Shown piece after piece: positions 37,430 through 49,740 of a stretch of DNA of 64,000 nucleotides (position 1 is the stretch's first letter; the number at the start of each line of letters is the position of its first letter). The stretch comes from Anoplopoma fimbria. Taxonomy: Eukaryota > Chordata > Actinopteri > Perciformes > Anoplopomatidae. The stretch is from contig NC_072457.1 in assembly GCF_027596085.1 (NCBI RefSeq), forward strand, positions 27,430,831 to 27,494,830, in the 5' to 3' direction. The position numbers and the translations under genes were made by a program. The notes under the pieces were generated by a model. It saw nothing but the letters and a program-made list of their open reading frames with translations, did no database searches and was not told the DNA's origin.

Positions 37430-37690
37430 AAAGATCACATAGCCTGGATTATTTGAATGATCAACTAGAATTTGATTAATATGCAAATTCCCAACAAACT
37501 GTTCCATTTGAGCCTTCAGCGCAGCCTAATTAATCAACAGTTAAAGGAAATTAATACATACATCAATTCTGTCAGGAACATGCTTAGTTCAATCGCCCGT
37601 AAAATTGAAGTTTGAAGTATTAACTGGCTCCACAGGAAGGCTATGATTAAAACTCTACATTTCAGGCAATCCAGGCAAATATAATGTAAT
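37430..37690. promoter_or_regulatory. Candidate regulatory block with octamer and TAAT sites
   Basis: ATGCAAAT (37481-37488), a perfect POU octamer, directly follows TTTGATTAAT. Further CCTAATTAATCAAC and GAAATTAATAC homeodomain-type sites lie within 80 bp. The block is low in simple repeats although it is surrounded by them. It may be an lbx1-associated enhancer, by inference only. Confidence 0.3.
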
Positions 37691-37717
37691 TTACAGATCT
37701 TCTTTTTGAATACTTAT

Positions 37718-37720
<3 letters not shown>

Positions 37721-37783
<63 letters not shown>
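37721..37783. repeat. (AAT)n microsatellite
   Basis: About 20 perfect ATA/AAT trinucleotides. Confidence 0.97.
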
Positions 37784-37956
37784 TTTTGATGGTTGATGAT
37801 CATTTCTTTCTGCTATCTTTGATAAGACCAACTGAAAACATTAAACTAATTAATGCATTTAAAAGCTTGGCTTTAATGCTGTCACTCGACCAGTGTCCCA
37901 AATAATAATAATTCACACTTTGCACCTGAGACTGTTCTCCACAAGGTGCAAATAAT

Positions 37957-37958
<2 letters not shown>

Positions 37959-38017
<59 letters not shown>
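37959..38017. repeat. (GA)n microsatellite
   Basis: About 59 bp of GA repeats with one AA interruption. Confidence 0.95.
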
Positions 38018-38019
<2 letters not shown>

Positions 38020-38324
38020 AAAAAAGGGGAGGGGAAGAGATGAAAAGAGAGAGGGCTGTTCTATTGTTTCAGTAGGGACTCATGCATCAAACTTCAATTT
38101 TCCGGACGATTGAAGTAGTGATTTTTTCCATCTTGAAGTGAAATACTGAAATACACTTAAGACCTCCAGATTAATTACCACGAAGTGGTCCCACAGACTG
38201 TAGTATTACTTATCGCCGGGCCGCCTGACAAGCCCTCATAAAATAAGCAAGTGAAATCCATAAACTTAGCCTGCCTTAACACTCTCTCCCTTCATAAATA
38301 TGCTTGATTCAGAATAGGCTGCTG

Positions 38325-38344
38325 GAGAGAGAGAGAGAGAGAGA

Positions 38345-38421
<77 letters not shown>

Positions 38422-38422
38422 A
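38325..38422. repeat. Compound (GA)n(CA)n microsatellite
   Basis: GA repeats to about 38346 pass directly into CA repeats. Confidence 0.95.
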
Positions 38423-39399
38423 GTGTTGTAATATACGCTTCAAAACAAAGGATTAGTTTTAGAAAAATAGGTTTTAAATTGACACGTTCATATTTGCAAC
38501 TCAATTTACAAAATTTGAAATTGTTTTTTTCTTTTGAGGTACCTTTAAAATTTAGGGTTACCTTTGATGAACTAAACATGAATAAATGTGAATTAAATGC
38601 AACAATTTACCCCCTATTTAGCATTACTAAGCATACACTTAATATGGTTAATGTTTTTTAACACACTATAATGCAGTATTGTATGCAGATATTTAAAATG
38701 TTTATTAATAGGCAGTATTTGGTAACAACTCCAACTTCTACTATGAAAACAGATTTCACATAATTACAACTGTGTTTCACTATATTGTCAATAATTATCT
38801 GTTTATACACCATCCTGCATTATGGGAGTCCACGTGGAGGTTTAGTTTAAAGCTTAATAAAACTAAATAATAATGTGTTATAAACAATTTATAAAATAGT
38901 ACTTTTTAAAAAAAAATTAAAAGGGGGATTAAAGTCAAGTGTTACTGAAATATACATTTTTATAGGACTAATTTGCCTACAGAGAATTGACAATAGCTTC
39001 AGCCATATTAAGTGCTTGCAGGTCTATAAACTTATTCAGGTTGTCTTGATGAAAAAGTAAAAAAAAAAAAAAAAAAGAAAAAGCCAACACTATAAAACAA
39101 GTCACAAGAAGACAGCCCTACTTATCATTTCTCTGAACAAAGCCAGTTAAACGGGAGGTAGCCTTTTGAGTTCCTCTTTGGACACTCTCTCTTTCTCACA
39201 TCATGTTTTCAGCTTCATTAAACTCCTTAAAGACAAAAGGAATAAAGAAGCAGAAGAAAAAAAGATGTGAGAAGAAAACAAACAAAAGACTCCCTAACCA
39301 GACTGTGGCATAAATGTCACAGTCTAAACTCTTTATGGCTGCCTACTTAACATTAAAAACACTTCCAACAAAATCCATTTCTTGCTTAGAAAACGTTCT
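38423..39399. other. Non-coding, no feature seen
   Basis: AT-rich, with a poly(A) run at about 39059-39076. No gene seen. Confidence 0.5.
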
Positions 39400-39990
39400 T
39401 GGACAGAAGTCAAACATATTATTCCAGAGCTAAAAAGCGGAGAAAGACAAGCGGCTCACAGAAAAGGGGCAGTTTCATTGTAATTCATTGACTTGTTCAA
39501 AACGCCAAGCAAAGAAAAGGGCCAGACATTAATAGCCGCAGATGCCCTCATGAAGGGAGAGTCTATGTAGGCATTATGGCCTTTGTTCGCACCCAGTTAA
39601 ACTGTTTAAAAGGAGGGTTAACTCAATCCATCAAATTGTCTGAAATTGTGAGGAAATTTCAAAAAACCATATGGCCTCCAAACGTTTGCGTCCTTTTTGT
39701 GCGGTGGGACACACTTGTCTCAGTATTGCTGCCTGCGGGGGGTCGGGCCTGCTCCTTTGTGGCTCGTCCCATCGGGGATCGCTGCTCATTTGTCCCCACT
39801 TTTCATGCTTTAAGCTCAAAATTACGGCCCAGTCCCGCAGAACAAAAAAAAAGGTCTATAAAGGCTCCGAGAAACTGGCCCAAAACTTTGTGTTTTTGTG
39901 GCATCCTCGTCTTTTTTTCCCCCCCCGGCACCAGATTTGTGTTTCTCACATAAATTTTTGCCACGAATGGAGAAACACGTCTAAGGGTCA
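39400..39990. promoter_or_regulatory. Candidate conserved non-coding block downstream of lbx1
   Basis: A roughly 0.6-kb stretch of mixed composition without simple repeats, about 1.6-2.2 kb past the lbx1 stop, in a neighbourhood otherwise full of repeats. It contains open frames on both strands, none with a known motif. Constraint is inferred from texture, not from alignment. Confidence 0.3.
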
Positions 39991-40088
39991 AGAAGCCATG
40001 ATACGCATTTAGGATGTGAAAGGAGATGTGAGATTCCTGGCAACAAAATGTTTAGACCATCCTAGTAGAAAGGGACACAAAGGGACAG

Positions 40089-40489
40089 AATGCTTCAGTA
40101 TAATAACTCTAAAGACTGCTTCAGTATAATAAACTCTAAATAATTCTTCAGTATAATAACTCTACAGAATGCTTCAGTATAATAACTCTAAAGACTGCTT
40201 CAGTATAATAACTCTAAAGACTGCTTCAGTATAATAACTCTAAAGACTGCTTCAGTATAAAAACTCTAAAGACTCTAAAGACTGCTTCAGTATAATAACT
40301 CTAAATACTGCTTCAGTATAATAACTCTAAATAATGCTTCAGTATAATAACTCTAAAGACTGCTTCAGTATAATAACTCTAAATAATGCTTCAGTATAAT
40401 AACTCTAAAGACTGCTTCAGTATAATAACTCTAAATAATGCTTCAGTATAATAACTCTAAATAATGCTTCAGTATAATAACTCTAAATA
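40089..40489. repeat. 26-bp minisatellite downstream of lbx1
   Basis: About 15 units of TGCTTCAGTATAATAACTCT plus AAAGAC or AAATAA, 26 bp per unit. Two unit types (ending AAAGAC or AAATAA) are intermixed, and one unit carries an internal duplication of ACTCTAAAG. Confidence 0.95.
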
Positions 40490-40930
40490 GATGCTTTTGA
40501 TGGACTTCCACGCCCACATTTGGCATTTCTTAAATGTTTATTTTTTTTGTCCTCACTAGAAGAAAAAAAAAAAAAAAAAAATCCAGGCTTTTATATCCAT
40601 AATAATAAAAAAAAAAAAACCTCAATATTAATTCAAGAAATTACAACATAAAATATATATTCAGAAAAGCCATTTTATTCCCATAGTAGCCTATATACAT
40701 TACAGTCTGTGCATTGGTTTTTCAAATAATGTCCTGATTTTAGAAAGGCACTTACAGGTGTACAAAACATAACAAATTTATAACTGTAAATCTATTGTAT
40801 CCAAACAATAAATCTAAAAAGTAGCCTATAGCTTGTCAAAATCACCGCAATATTATTTTTTTATTCCTCGCCGTCGTGTGAGCATTCCCATAAAACGCAT
40901 AACTGTGAATGTCCGAGTTTGCCTTTCCGA
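40490..40930. other. Non-coding, poly(A)-rich
   Basis: Poly(A) runs near 40563 and 40608 and AT-rich sequence. This could include part of the lbx1 3' UTR if a distal signal is used. Confidence 0.4.
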
Positions 40931-40984
40931 TCATCATCATCATCATCATCATCTCATCATCATCATCATCATCTTCATCATCAT
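40931..40984. repeat. (ATC)n microsatellite
   Basis: TCA trinucleotides with small interruptions; the His/Ile-rich frames are artefacts. Confidence 0.95.
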
Positions 40985-41241
40985 GCACTGCAGCATCGGG
41001 ACTCCTGGGGTCCAGTGAGATGATGATGAGGAGCAGGAGAAGAAAAAAGAAGAGCCGGTTTCCAGTGAAAAATGTGACTCACAGAACGCACAAAAACAAT
41101 TAAATAAAAATAAAAAAATAAAGTAAAAATAAATAGATAATGATCACAAATCAAATCATGCATTTACATGCAAAAAAATATGACAAACTGGAGCACTTTC
41201 ATTTTAGTGTGTGAGGCCTTATAGCAAAAGCAATGGAAGAG

Positions 41242-41244
<3 letters not shown>

Positions 41245-41314
<70 letters not shown>
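41245..41314. repeat. (TG)n microsatellite
   Basis: About 70 bp of pure TG, some 280 bp beyond the lbx1 stop codon, so it may lie in the 3' UTR. Confidence 0.97.
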
Positions 41315-41315
<1 letters not shown>

Positions 41316-41560
41316 CCCACAGTATAAAAAAATAATAAGTTACTCATTATAGACCATATTGCTTTGATTGCAAGAAGTAACAGTTTTCTAATGAATACAT
41401 AATAAAATAGGCCTACCACTGCATATTTCTTGTTCTGTGTTCATGCTTCACTATGAATAGTTCTATCTGTGTCCATATAAAAGTCATTACATTTTGGTAC
41501 ATGTTCTGAGATATGGTATACAATATAAGCAGTAAGTTACAAGTCCAAGAGGATTTTTCT

Positions 41561-41566
41561 TTTATT
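41561..41566 (-). terminator. Proximal lbx1 AATAAA
   Basis: TTTATT on + is AATAAA on -, only 27 nt after the stop codon. A more distal signal may be the main one. Confidence 0.3.
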
Positions 41567-41592
41567 GTCTTTTTGTGTTTCTCGACCTTGCT

Positions 41593-43351
41593 TCAGTCGT
41601 CCACGTCAATCTCCACGTCCTCGTCCTCTGAGCACTCTTTACTGGTTGTGTGGTCTGAGAACGGAGACAGTTTCTGGACCAGATCGAGATCCTGCTGGCG
41701 AGGGGAATCGACCCTCGGGTGTCCCAGGGTGCCATTGGCGCATTTCTCCAGGTCTGCCAGCTTGGCGAGCTTCTCCAGAGGAACCTGGCCGATGGCCTTG
41801 GCTGACTCCACGTCGGCCTTCATCTCCTCCAGGTCTCGTTTTAGCTTGGCTCTCCGGTTCTGGAACCAGGTGATGACCTGTGCGTTGGTCAGGCCCAGCT
41901 GCTGAGCGATCTGGTCCCGGTCCGCCGGGGAGAGATACTTCTGGTACAAGAACCGCTTCTCCAGCTCGTAGATCTGGTGGTTGGTGAAGGCTGTCCGAGA
42001 CTTTCGACGCTTCTTGGGAGTGTTTCTCTGGCCGAATAGAGTCATCCCGTCCCGGCCTGTGAGGGAGAGACAGAGGCCCATGTCAAATCCAATCCAATCC
42101 ACTTTATTTATATAGCACAGTTTAAACAAACACAAGGGTTTCCAAAGTGCTGCACACAGAAAAAGAGATAAAATAAGTATAAAATAAGTAAAAACACATG
42201 ACCCACCCAACACTTCTACATCAAAAACCATTGAATCCTTCAAGTGTAGGCAGGGTGCAGGTAAAAGATAAGATAAGATAAGATAAGATAAGATAAGATA
42301 AGATAAGATAAGATAAGATAAGATAAGATAATCCTTTATTAGATTATTTTTTACTTTGGATTATTACATTTGCAGGCTTAGAGTAAAGTGCACACAAGAG
42401 ACATAGTAAAGAAAGACAAGCTAAAGAATAACAAATGAAAAATAAAATAAAACAGTATTATAAATAAGCAATAAAAAAACAACAATAACTGAAATATTAT
42501 ATTTACAGACAGAGAAAAAAAACTATTTTAACTATTTTAAACTATTATTGCACAGTGTAATGTGTATTGTATTGCACATTTTATTGTCATGTGGTCAGAG
42601 CTGGTTGTGCAAAAGTGACCTTAACGTAAGAAATAACAATGAAGGTGATCCTGTATGTGAAACAGTAAAGGCTTAAGCTCTAAAAGGGTTATTACAAGAA
42701 TATTACACAGACACCACTGGGACATGTTCAGCACCACACACACGAGAGACCCTTATAATTAAAAAAAAAATAAAAAAAAAATAGCAGTGCCGTTTTATTT
42801 CGTTCAGCCCAGAACACCAACACGCCTTTGTTCCATCAAACATGTTATAGGGACAAATAATGCATTCATATAAATATGTGTTTGGTGCAAATTAAACATT
42901 TAATAATTGCATGATTTGAAATACAGGGTGTAACCAAATGGTGATGCAGGCCACCGACTAAGACACACCACACAGCATTTAAAAAGCCTGCATTTGAATT
43001 GAGATTTCTGGATTAAGGTTTACCTTCTGCAGCCTGTAAAACACTGACTTCCAGACCCTTGAAGGTCTTGCTGGCCAGCTCCTCTAACGCACAGAGAGGC
43101 GAGGTTTGGTTGAGGAGAGCCCGGCTGGACAGAGGGATGCTGGACGGACGGTGCTTCTCAGAGGACGAAATGAGATGAGCTGTTCCACAAATGGTGTAAC
43201 TTCGTTTCACAGAAGGTTTGTTGAGGATGTCCTCGATGCTGAATGGGGTCAGAGGCTTGTTGGAGTTGGCAGGAGGAGGCAAGTGGTCCAGAGGACTTCG
43301 CCTCCTGTTCTCCACTGCATCACATTTGGCCACTTCTTTGGATGTCATCAT
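41593..43351 (-). CDS. lbx1: Ladybird homeobox transcription factor, LBX1 type
   Basis: Two exons on the - strand, 43024-43351 and 41593-42056, give 263 residues (262 if the second of two adjacent ATGs, 43348-43346, is used, which matches the MTSKE start of the family). LBX1 specifies dorsal spinal interneurons and migrating hypaxial and limb muscle precursors. An eh1-like repressor motif FSIEDIL lies at 37-43. The homeodomain spans about 126-185, with WFQNRR at 173-178 and Thr at homeodomain position 47, typical of LBX/TLX. The C terminus ends in the acidic EDEDVEIDVDD. The intron splits Gly110 just before the homeodomain, as usual for the family. LBX2 proteins differ in the region before the homeodomain, so LBX1 is favoured; lbx1a versus lbx1b cannot be decided here. 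Confidence 0.97.
42086..42190 (-). mobile_element. Retroposon 3' tail in the lbx1 intron
   Basis: AATCCAATCCAATCC, then ACTTTATTTATATAGCAC and later CCAAAGTGCTG, is the reverse complement of a fish retroposon end (AGCACTTTGG...GCTATATAAATAAAGT followed by (TTGGA)n). It lies about 30 bp from the homeobox exon acceptor. Confidence 0.65.
42265..42600 (-). mobile_element. Second retroposon end with (AGATA)n tail in the lbx1 intron
   Basis: The (AGATA)n tract at 42265-42331 is followed by ATCCTTTATTAG and a body matching the element at 34119 (AGTATTATAAATAAGCAATA, ACTGAAATATTATAT). The orientation is antisense to +, the same as at 34119. Confidence 0.75.
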
Positions 43352-43900
43352 TGGTTGTGCGCAGAGTTTGTAAATAAATATTCGTCTGTTAAAAAACGAG
43401 CAATGCTATATTGCAAGGAGGAGGGGAAGGAAAAAAAAGTCACATAACAGTTTTGGGGATGTTCACAAAAAAAAGCAAAAAAAAAAAAAAAAAAAAAAAA
43501 CCCCACAAAGACACTGAGAAGAAAAGAAAATCTTATTCCAAAATGGGATGTCTTCAGAGTCGATCCTCGGGAGCAGCCAGTCCAGGAGTGAGATGCCTCC
43601 CTGAAAATGGCGAGGTCCAAAGAGTTGACGATTACTAACAAGTTATCATTGATTGGAAGGTAATCAATTATCTCCAGTGGCACTTTCGCCCTCTTCCCTT
43701 CCACTCTTTGACTATGTTGCAGTCCAGTGTGGGGCTTTTTGCGACTGGGGGTGTCCCATTAATTAGGACGCATGGCTGGAAGGAGGAGGAGCCCGGTGGA
43801 ATTATTATAATGCTTTGTGCTCTTATCATCTTTGGATCTAATTTAGTCGTGTGGTGAGATACCCGAATAGGTTTATGGGGTGAATGAGGGAAAGCAGAGA
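43352..43900 (-). promoter_or_regulatory. lbx1 upstream region
   Basis: Immediate 5' flank of lbx1. A poly(A) run lies at about 43480-43500. A block at 43735-43860 with CCCATTAATTAGGAC and GAATTATTATAATGC looks like a homeodomain-type regulatory segment. The start of transcription cannot be fixed from sequence. Confidence 0.4.
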
Positions 43901-46900
43901 GAGAGGGAGAGATGGAAAGATAAGGGGAGAGATGATAATGTGTAAAATGTAGTTTTTTTGTAGTTCAGCAGGAGTTTCTGGGCTTATTTTGTTGCTGCCA
44001 AAAGACAAGTCGACTTGTCGTTATCTAAGCTGTCTCAGATAGTCAGAAGGATGTTGTTTTTTTTTTCCCTCGACCCAAAGCGTGGATGATCCTTTGTTTT
44101 GTAAAGGTAATGTAGAGCTGGGCCATATATCAGCTCTGATGATACCTCCAGGAGGGAAGGAGCAGCATGCATCCCTCTCAGCAACACCAAATCTGGGCCA
44201 TAACTCAGGAGAAAGGGCTCCTTTTATATCATCCGAGAGAATATTTCATCTCCTCTCAAATTTCCCTGCATCCTCCAGGTTTGACATGATGAGTTTATTC
44301 TGGTGCTGCTGCTATTTGCATAAGAAAAAAAAAATAATTTACGCAGCAGGACAAAATATATGATTTTTCTTTTTTTACTCCCATAAAAAACTTAAATTTA
44401 AATGCTAATCCAAAGAAAGAAAATTGTAGTTTTTCATTTTATGACATTTTGGTTTGATTTCATCTTCAAATGTAAAAAAAAAAGTTACTGCAGAAAAAGC
44501 AATTAAGGCAAATCTGTACTAGAGCAATGATTAATATAATCATTATTGTTATTATTAATTCCAAATTGTTGACGTCTATGTCGTTTTAAGATATCAGATT
44601 TATTTACCGTATATATGTGTATATTCTGTATGCTTTAAGTCAATATTGTAATTATTAGATTCACGTTAAAATAAAACACAAATAGAGTGATGTTGATGAC
44701 GATGATAAAGGATAAATGCATGGACGGATTTTAATATTTGTACTTAGCCAAGTGGGTTATTTATGTGGTTATATTATTCTACAACTGTTGTTTTTTTTTT
44801 ATTAAAAAACTAGATGGTTATATTTAATCAGCCAAGTCCTGTCCACTGGTGTCACTAAGCTTTCTACTAAAGCCATTTAGCCGTGACATTACACACAGGG
44901 TTCACTTTATTAGAGACAGTTTATTTTGCTCTGCTATCATCGCACATTTCAGTTAAAACAGCAGACATCCTTTTAACCACATTTTCTTTCTTCTGAAGTT
45001 ATGTGTCCAGTTGAACTTCATCTGGTTATGATGGCAGTTTAAATTTGCTGCTGGTGGGGGGGTGAGATTGTGGAGTTGTTCCTTTAAATGTTGTGTTGAA
45101 ATATGATCAGCTTCTGAAGACTTTATCTAACATTTACCAGGAGTTTCTTAAAGGTTCCAAATTAAAAAAAACATAAAAACAACAGTTTTTAAAATATAAA
45201 ATATAGAAAAATATAAGAAAACAAATATGATAAATTTAGGAGTTAGTACTGAGATTATTTTAAATGAAAGTTTAATTAATGCATAAAGTAGCAATTGTTA
45301 GGGCAAACAAAATTGAACTGTATGAAAAAAACTCAGTATTAAAACCTTATGTAGTCTAAGAGGCAATCCGTTTAAAACACACAATTAAGCATTACAAATA
45401 CAGCAACAAATGAAGGATTATTGACATTATAATATCATATTATACTTTGCAATTCATTTTAATTGTCCAAACTATTAAATGCATTGAAAGGCACACAGGC
45501 TGTTCCATTGTGGGAGCATACAATGTCAAAATAAAACAATTGTCTCGTAAAATGTGTTCGTTTCCAGCCAGCTGAGCTGTGTTGGATCCTGGTGCATGGT
45601 GCCTGTTTATTAAAGACAGATATCTGTGGTGGTGTGTCATCACCTCTGTGTCTAGCTTGCCAAGGTCAACAACACGTCCTGCCTCTCAGCTCTCCTCCAG
45701 ACACAGAACTTAATCTCTTAAACTACTAGACTGTGCAGGGGACAGTACAAACCACATCACTGACTGTCCAGAAAACGACTCGCAATCTCACACACTACTC
45801 ATTTATTTACTTACGCCTACTGGTTTCTGCTTTCTATGGAAGGTATGGCTGGTTGTTTTTGATTGATGGATTTTTAGTTATCATTATCCATTAGTGTTAG
45901 TGTAGAATATTTTCACAACACTTCTGTAATCTGCCACTTAGATGTATTTACAGAACACAAGCCCCCTTTTTATTCACAACCAGGTGTTGATTTAGGCCTT
46001 CCACACTGCGGTCTGTTAGCTTAAAGTGCCACCCTGCGATATGTGTTAGTGACCTCATGCAGGAGGAGACACAGCATTCACTGCAGGCTTAGACTGCGAT
46101 TAGACAGCTGCAGGGGGAACTATCCACATTGTAGCCATTTTGTGAGACCCCAAAGATGGGTGTCATGTCTTCCCTCTCCCAAAGGCCTGCCTGTTATCTC
46201 ACATGACACCAGATATAGAAACAGAGAGAGAGAGAGAGAGAGGGGGGGGACGAGATAGCCTGGCTCGGATGTGTCGCTCAGTTTAAAACATGTACTGTAT
46301 AAATCACACGTCATTACCAGAGGTCACTGGCGGAGGTACACCATTGGATGGTTTCATCGCGAGGGCCAGTCTGGTTGGAGGAGAGAGGATTTATCTAGCA
46401 GTGGGATCTCTGGAGAGGCAGCCATATTTTATGTGACTGGAGATGTAATAACAGGCCTCTGACAAATCCCTGACGGCCTGGCTTCTCCTGCCTCCCAGTG
46501 CAGGGCCAGTGCTGCTGGAACAGCGGATCATAAGCAGCAGCATTATTATCACCGTGACACACGTGGACTGTGTGGACTGGTTTTTCTCCAGGGTTGGGAG
46601 CTCTTTGCTGTGCCTTTCACGAGGGTCTTGTTAAAGGGCGAGTTCGACCAAATCATAATAAATACCCTCATATATAGCCGCGCATTCATGGTTTTATGTG
46701 TCCAAATATTCAACCTTGACTTCAGATTCAGAACCAGATTTTTATCGAGTCAAGAGAATACTTGAATGGTTTGGAATATAAACAACATATACAGCAATAA
46801 CAAAAATAATGGCACCCAGAAAGAATTAAGGGCAACACAAATACTTGCAGTATGTTACTTTTTTTTTTTTTAATAAAAAGTTAAACTCATAAACAATTAA

Positions 46901-47469
46901 ACACAATCTTTCTCAGTTGAATACACTCAAGGGTTTTGATGCTACAGCCTCCCTTGGTCTGGTATGAACAGTAGCTTTTGGCGGCTAATGTTAGCTACAC
47001 AGATTTTTGGGTGATATAATTTAGTCAGTTTGCTGATTTTTTAGCTCTTTGTGTGTTGCAAGATTGCAGCATTTATCATCATAACATTGAAACATGTGGG
47101 CATAGTGGCCACTGCTTAGCTCGCTTTATTAGAGGTAAGTTTTAACTCTATGCTTCATTTAGCATAGACATAGATGCATGGTTTAGATAGTACTAAATAA
47201 AATAACTCCCTTTTATTCTAAAGCAATTTGTCAAGAAAAAGACATTCATAGTATAAACTGGATCACAGTGAGATAATGATGTGGGAATGTTTTTTCGATG
47301 TTCCTGTTGAAAATTTGAAATGTAATTTTTCAATATTTTGAGCACCGCCAAAATGTCATTCACTTCCATGGTATTTCGTAAGAAGCAGAAGTCTCTGAGA
47401 CAACTTCAAAGGATGAACCCCAAACAATCTGCATGTATGGATATCTCTTTATGTGTGAAAATATAAATT
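43901..47469. other. Gene-free region upstream of lbx1
   Basis: No coding exon recognised. It contains a short (GA)n tract near 46222-46242 and AT-rich stretches. TTAAAGGGCGAGTTCGACC at about 46632 resembles the start of a common fish repeat (TTAAAGGGATAGTTCACCC). Confidence 0.5.
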
Positions 47470-47915
47470 GTGAAAGACGTATTCAGATATTTTACTTTAG
47501 TAAAGTAAATGCCTTATTGCAAACAAATTCTTACATTAAAAAGTGTTTTCAGCAAATTTACTTTTGACAGTGCTTAGTACTGCATTGAAATAGAAGAAGC
47601 ATTTTAATGTTTTAGCCAGTTGAGGTACAGCAAATTTTAACTGCTTTGTATGGTATGTTTTCTAAAAAAAAATGGTTTATTTTTTATAATTGAATCATAT
47701 GTTACGCTCATAGTATCCTAATCTGCAAAATAGCTACAGCCGTAAAATACATATAGGGGAGTAATAAGTACAATATTTTCCTGTGAAATATAGTGGGGTA
47801 TTTATGAAGCAGAAGGAAATAGAAAAACTCAAGTTCAGTGTTCAAAATTATTATTAAGCATACTACTTGAGTAAATGCACTTTTCTGTTCATTTGGGTGA
47901 ACTAACCCTTTAAAA
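47470..47915. repeat. Teleost interspersed repeat copy, opposite orientation
   Basis: Words GTATTCAGATATTTTACTTT, AAGCATTTTAATGTTTTAGC, AGTTGAGGTACAGCAAATTT, GGGGAGTAATAAGTACAATA and TACTTGAGTAAATGCACTT match, in inverse orientation, the family at 34940-35400. The right edge TTTGGGTGAACTAACCCTTT belongs to another common repeat end. Confidence 0.6.
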
Positions 47916-49549
47916 ATGAAAGATCACCTCCACACTGCCTCTCACCAAACGATGTGAGACCACAAATAAATTGTTGTATTTTGATTGTAAATAAAGAAAT
48001 AAATAAAATAACCAGCTCGATGCGCTGCACAATGCTTCCAACTCCCCATACAACTTGAAAGCATAAATGAAAAGAAACATAAAAATGGAGTCAAACACAA
48101 CAGTCAATAAATTAACATGTCATGACATGATCCCCATGCGAGGACAAGCAAAAACAGGTGCACAGCCTCCCAAGAAATACAAGAAGTGCTGAAGTTACCC
48201 CATGGGGAGTGCATAATGCAGAGTTACTCTCTCCTTAAAGGAACCTTTTCATGGGTCTCTGGCTGAAGTAATACAAATTATTCTCACTGCTATGGAAACT
48301 ATAAAGAACCATTCACTCAATAAATAGTTTGAACCCAATGTTGTGTTATGCTTAGAGGGTGCAAACATTGTTTTTCGCCTTGCGATGACAATAAAACCTG
48401 AAGCTGAACCCCATGAGGTTTGTTCACTGTGTCTCACCTGGTGGAGCAGTTGCTCCTCTAACACTCTCCTGCCAGCCAGCAACAGACTGGCTGCACGCCC
48501 CTGATCATACTGGTGTGGTTTGGGGCCTGTACACTTGTTGTTGGCGCAGCCTGAACATAAGCAATTCCTAATTTACAGAAGGCACACTTTGAAACGACAC
48601 ATATGTGGCCATCAGATATAATTTTGACCATTATCCAAACCTGTTTCACCTCGTTTTCTCTCATCCTCTCACAATCTGTTCAGGAGATGCCTCCCTTTAT
48701 CCACAGGCTGCTGATGAATCCCTCCTCTGCACTATGAATGTCATAGCGCAGCACCAGATAGTGCTTCATTTGAATGTTCTTCCTTTCTCATCCACACTTC
48801 ACCATAAAACACAGTAAGCAGTGAGGCTGAAGGATTGTGTTATTCAGGATGGCCAGAGTGGAGAAAATTATTCACCGCCTTTGGAAATAAAAACTGCTGG
48901 AGGAGAACAGGGGAGAATTATGACAGCAATCCTTACGTTTTTCTTTTGTGGAGGCTGTTTTTTTATTTATTCTTTTTTTTTTGGATGCAAAGAGGATAAA
49001 GAGAACTTGAGGTGAAAAATAAAAATAAAATCCAATTTTCAGATGTGTAAACACCAGCTGTATTTCCGTTGATTACTCATAGGTAAAATTATAGATCAAA
49101 CTGGATTTTTTAAATTATTACTTACTGTTTATTTTCCACATTTCTAACCTGAGACTCATCCGAGATCTCATATCGGCTCAAGCTTTAATCATCTACCAAC
49201 TGTGCGCAGGTATGTCTAGCGTCTGCTTTTTATAAACCAAATCGCAGCTTGTATAATTCAAACATGTACTTAAAATAAGATCAGACCACCAGGCCACTCT
49301 AATTACATGAAGTGGGTTTGGGTTGTGTTAATTCAATGCCCATAGGGGCTTTTCCAATATGGCCGCATGGGAACAAATGCTGACAGGTCAGCTGTTCTCT
49401 CTGTGAGGAGAGGAATGTCTCCCTTTCTCCTCCTCACTCCCTTTTCTTCATTCTCTCCATCCTTTGTCAATTATTTTCCTCCCTTTTCTTTAACTTCTCT
49501 CACTCTTCTTTCTGTCAGGTTTCCCCTCCCAATGCACACTCACACATAC
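47916..49549. other. Gene-free region
   Basis: No gene recognised. The pyrimidine-rich stretch at 49400-49520 is of simple-sequence type. Confidence 0.5.
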
Positions 49550-49740
49550 ACACAAACATTGTCTTTGAGAGATGGCCTCTGTCTTTCAATTAGCCTGCAA
49601 TGGCCCTCTTACAAGGCTGGCGTCTGGCGAGTAAGGCCCGCAGCAGATGCTGCTGTGGATTGGCCGTTCATCTGCAGCCTGCAGACTGTATTGAATAGTC
49701 ATTAGGGTGGAGCTGACTATTCATGACAGAAGAAGTGGCT
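49550..49740. promoter_or_regulatory. Candidate regulatory block A, upstream of lbx1
   Basis: Mixed-composition, non-repeat block with CAATTAGCCTGCAATGG and AGTCATTAGG homeodomain-type sites and AGTCATTAGGG/TATTCATGAC. It stands out against the simple repeats around it. No alignment was possible. Confidence 0.25.

Noticed and set aside
39576..40012. Overlapping frames of 125 and 113 codons near lbx1
   Set aside because: Both strands and several frames are open together, which fits composition rather than coding; better treated as a possible non-coding element.
41872..42243. Upstream extension of the lbx1 homeobox exon frame
   Set aside because: The open frame runs into the intron, but the CACAG acceptor at 42057-42061 and phase with exon 1 define the true exon start at 42056.
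43348..43704. 118-codon frame upstream of lbx1 on the same strand
   Set aside because: It includes a Phe run from poly(A) and ends where lbx1 begins in another frame; likely 5' flank.
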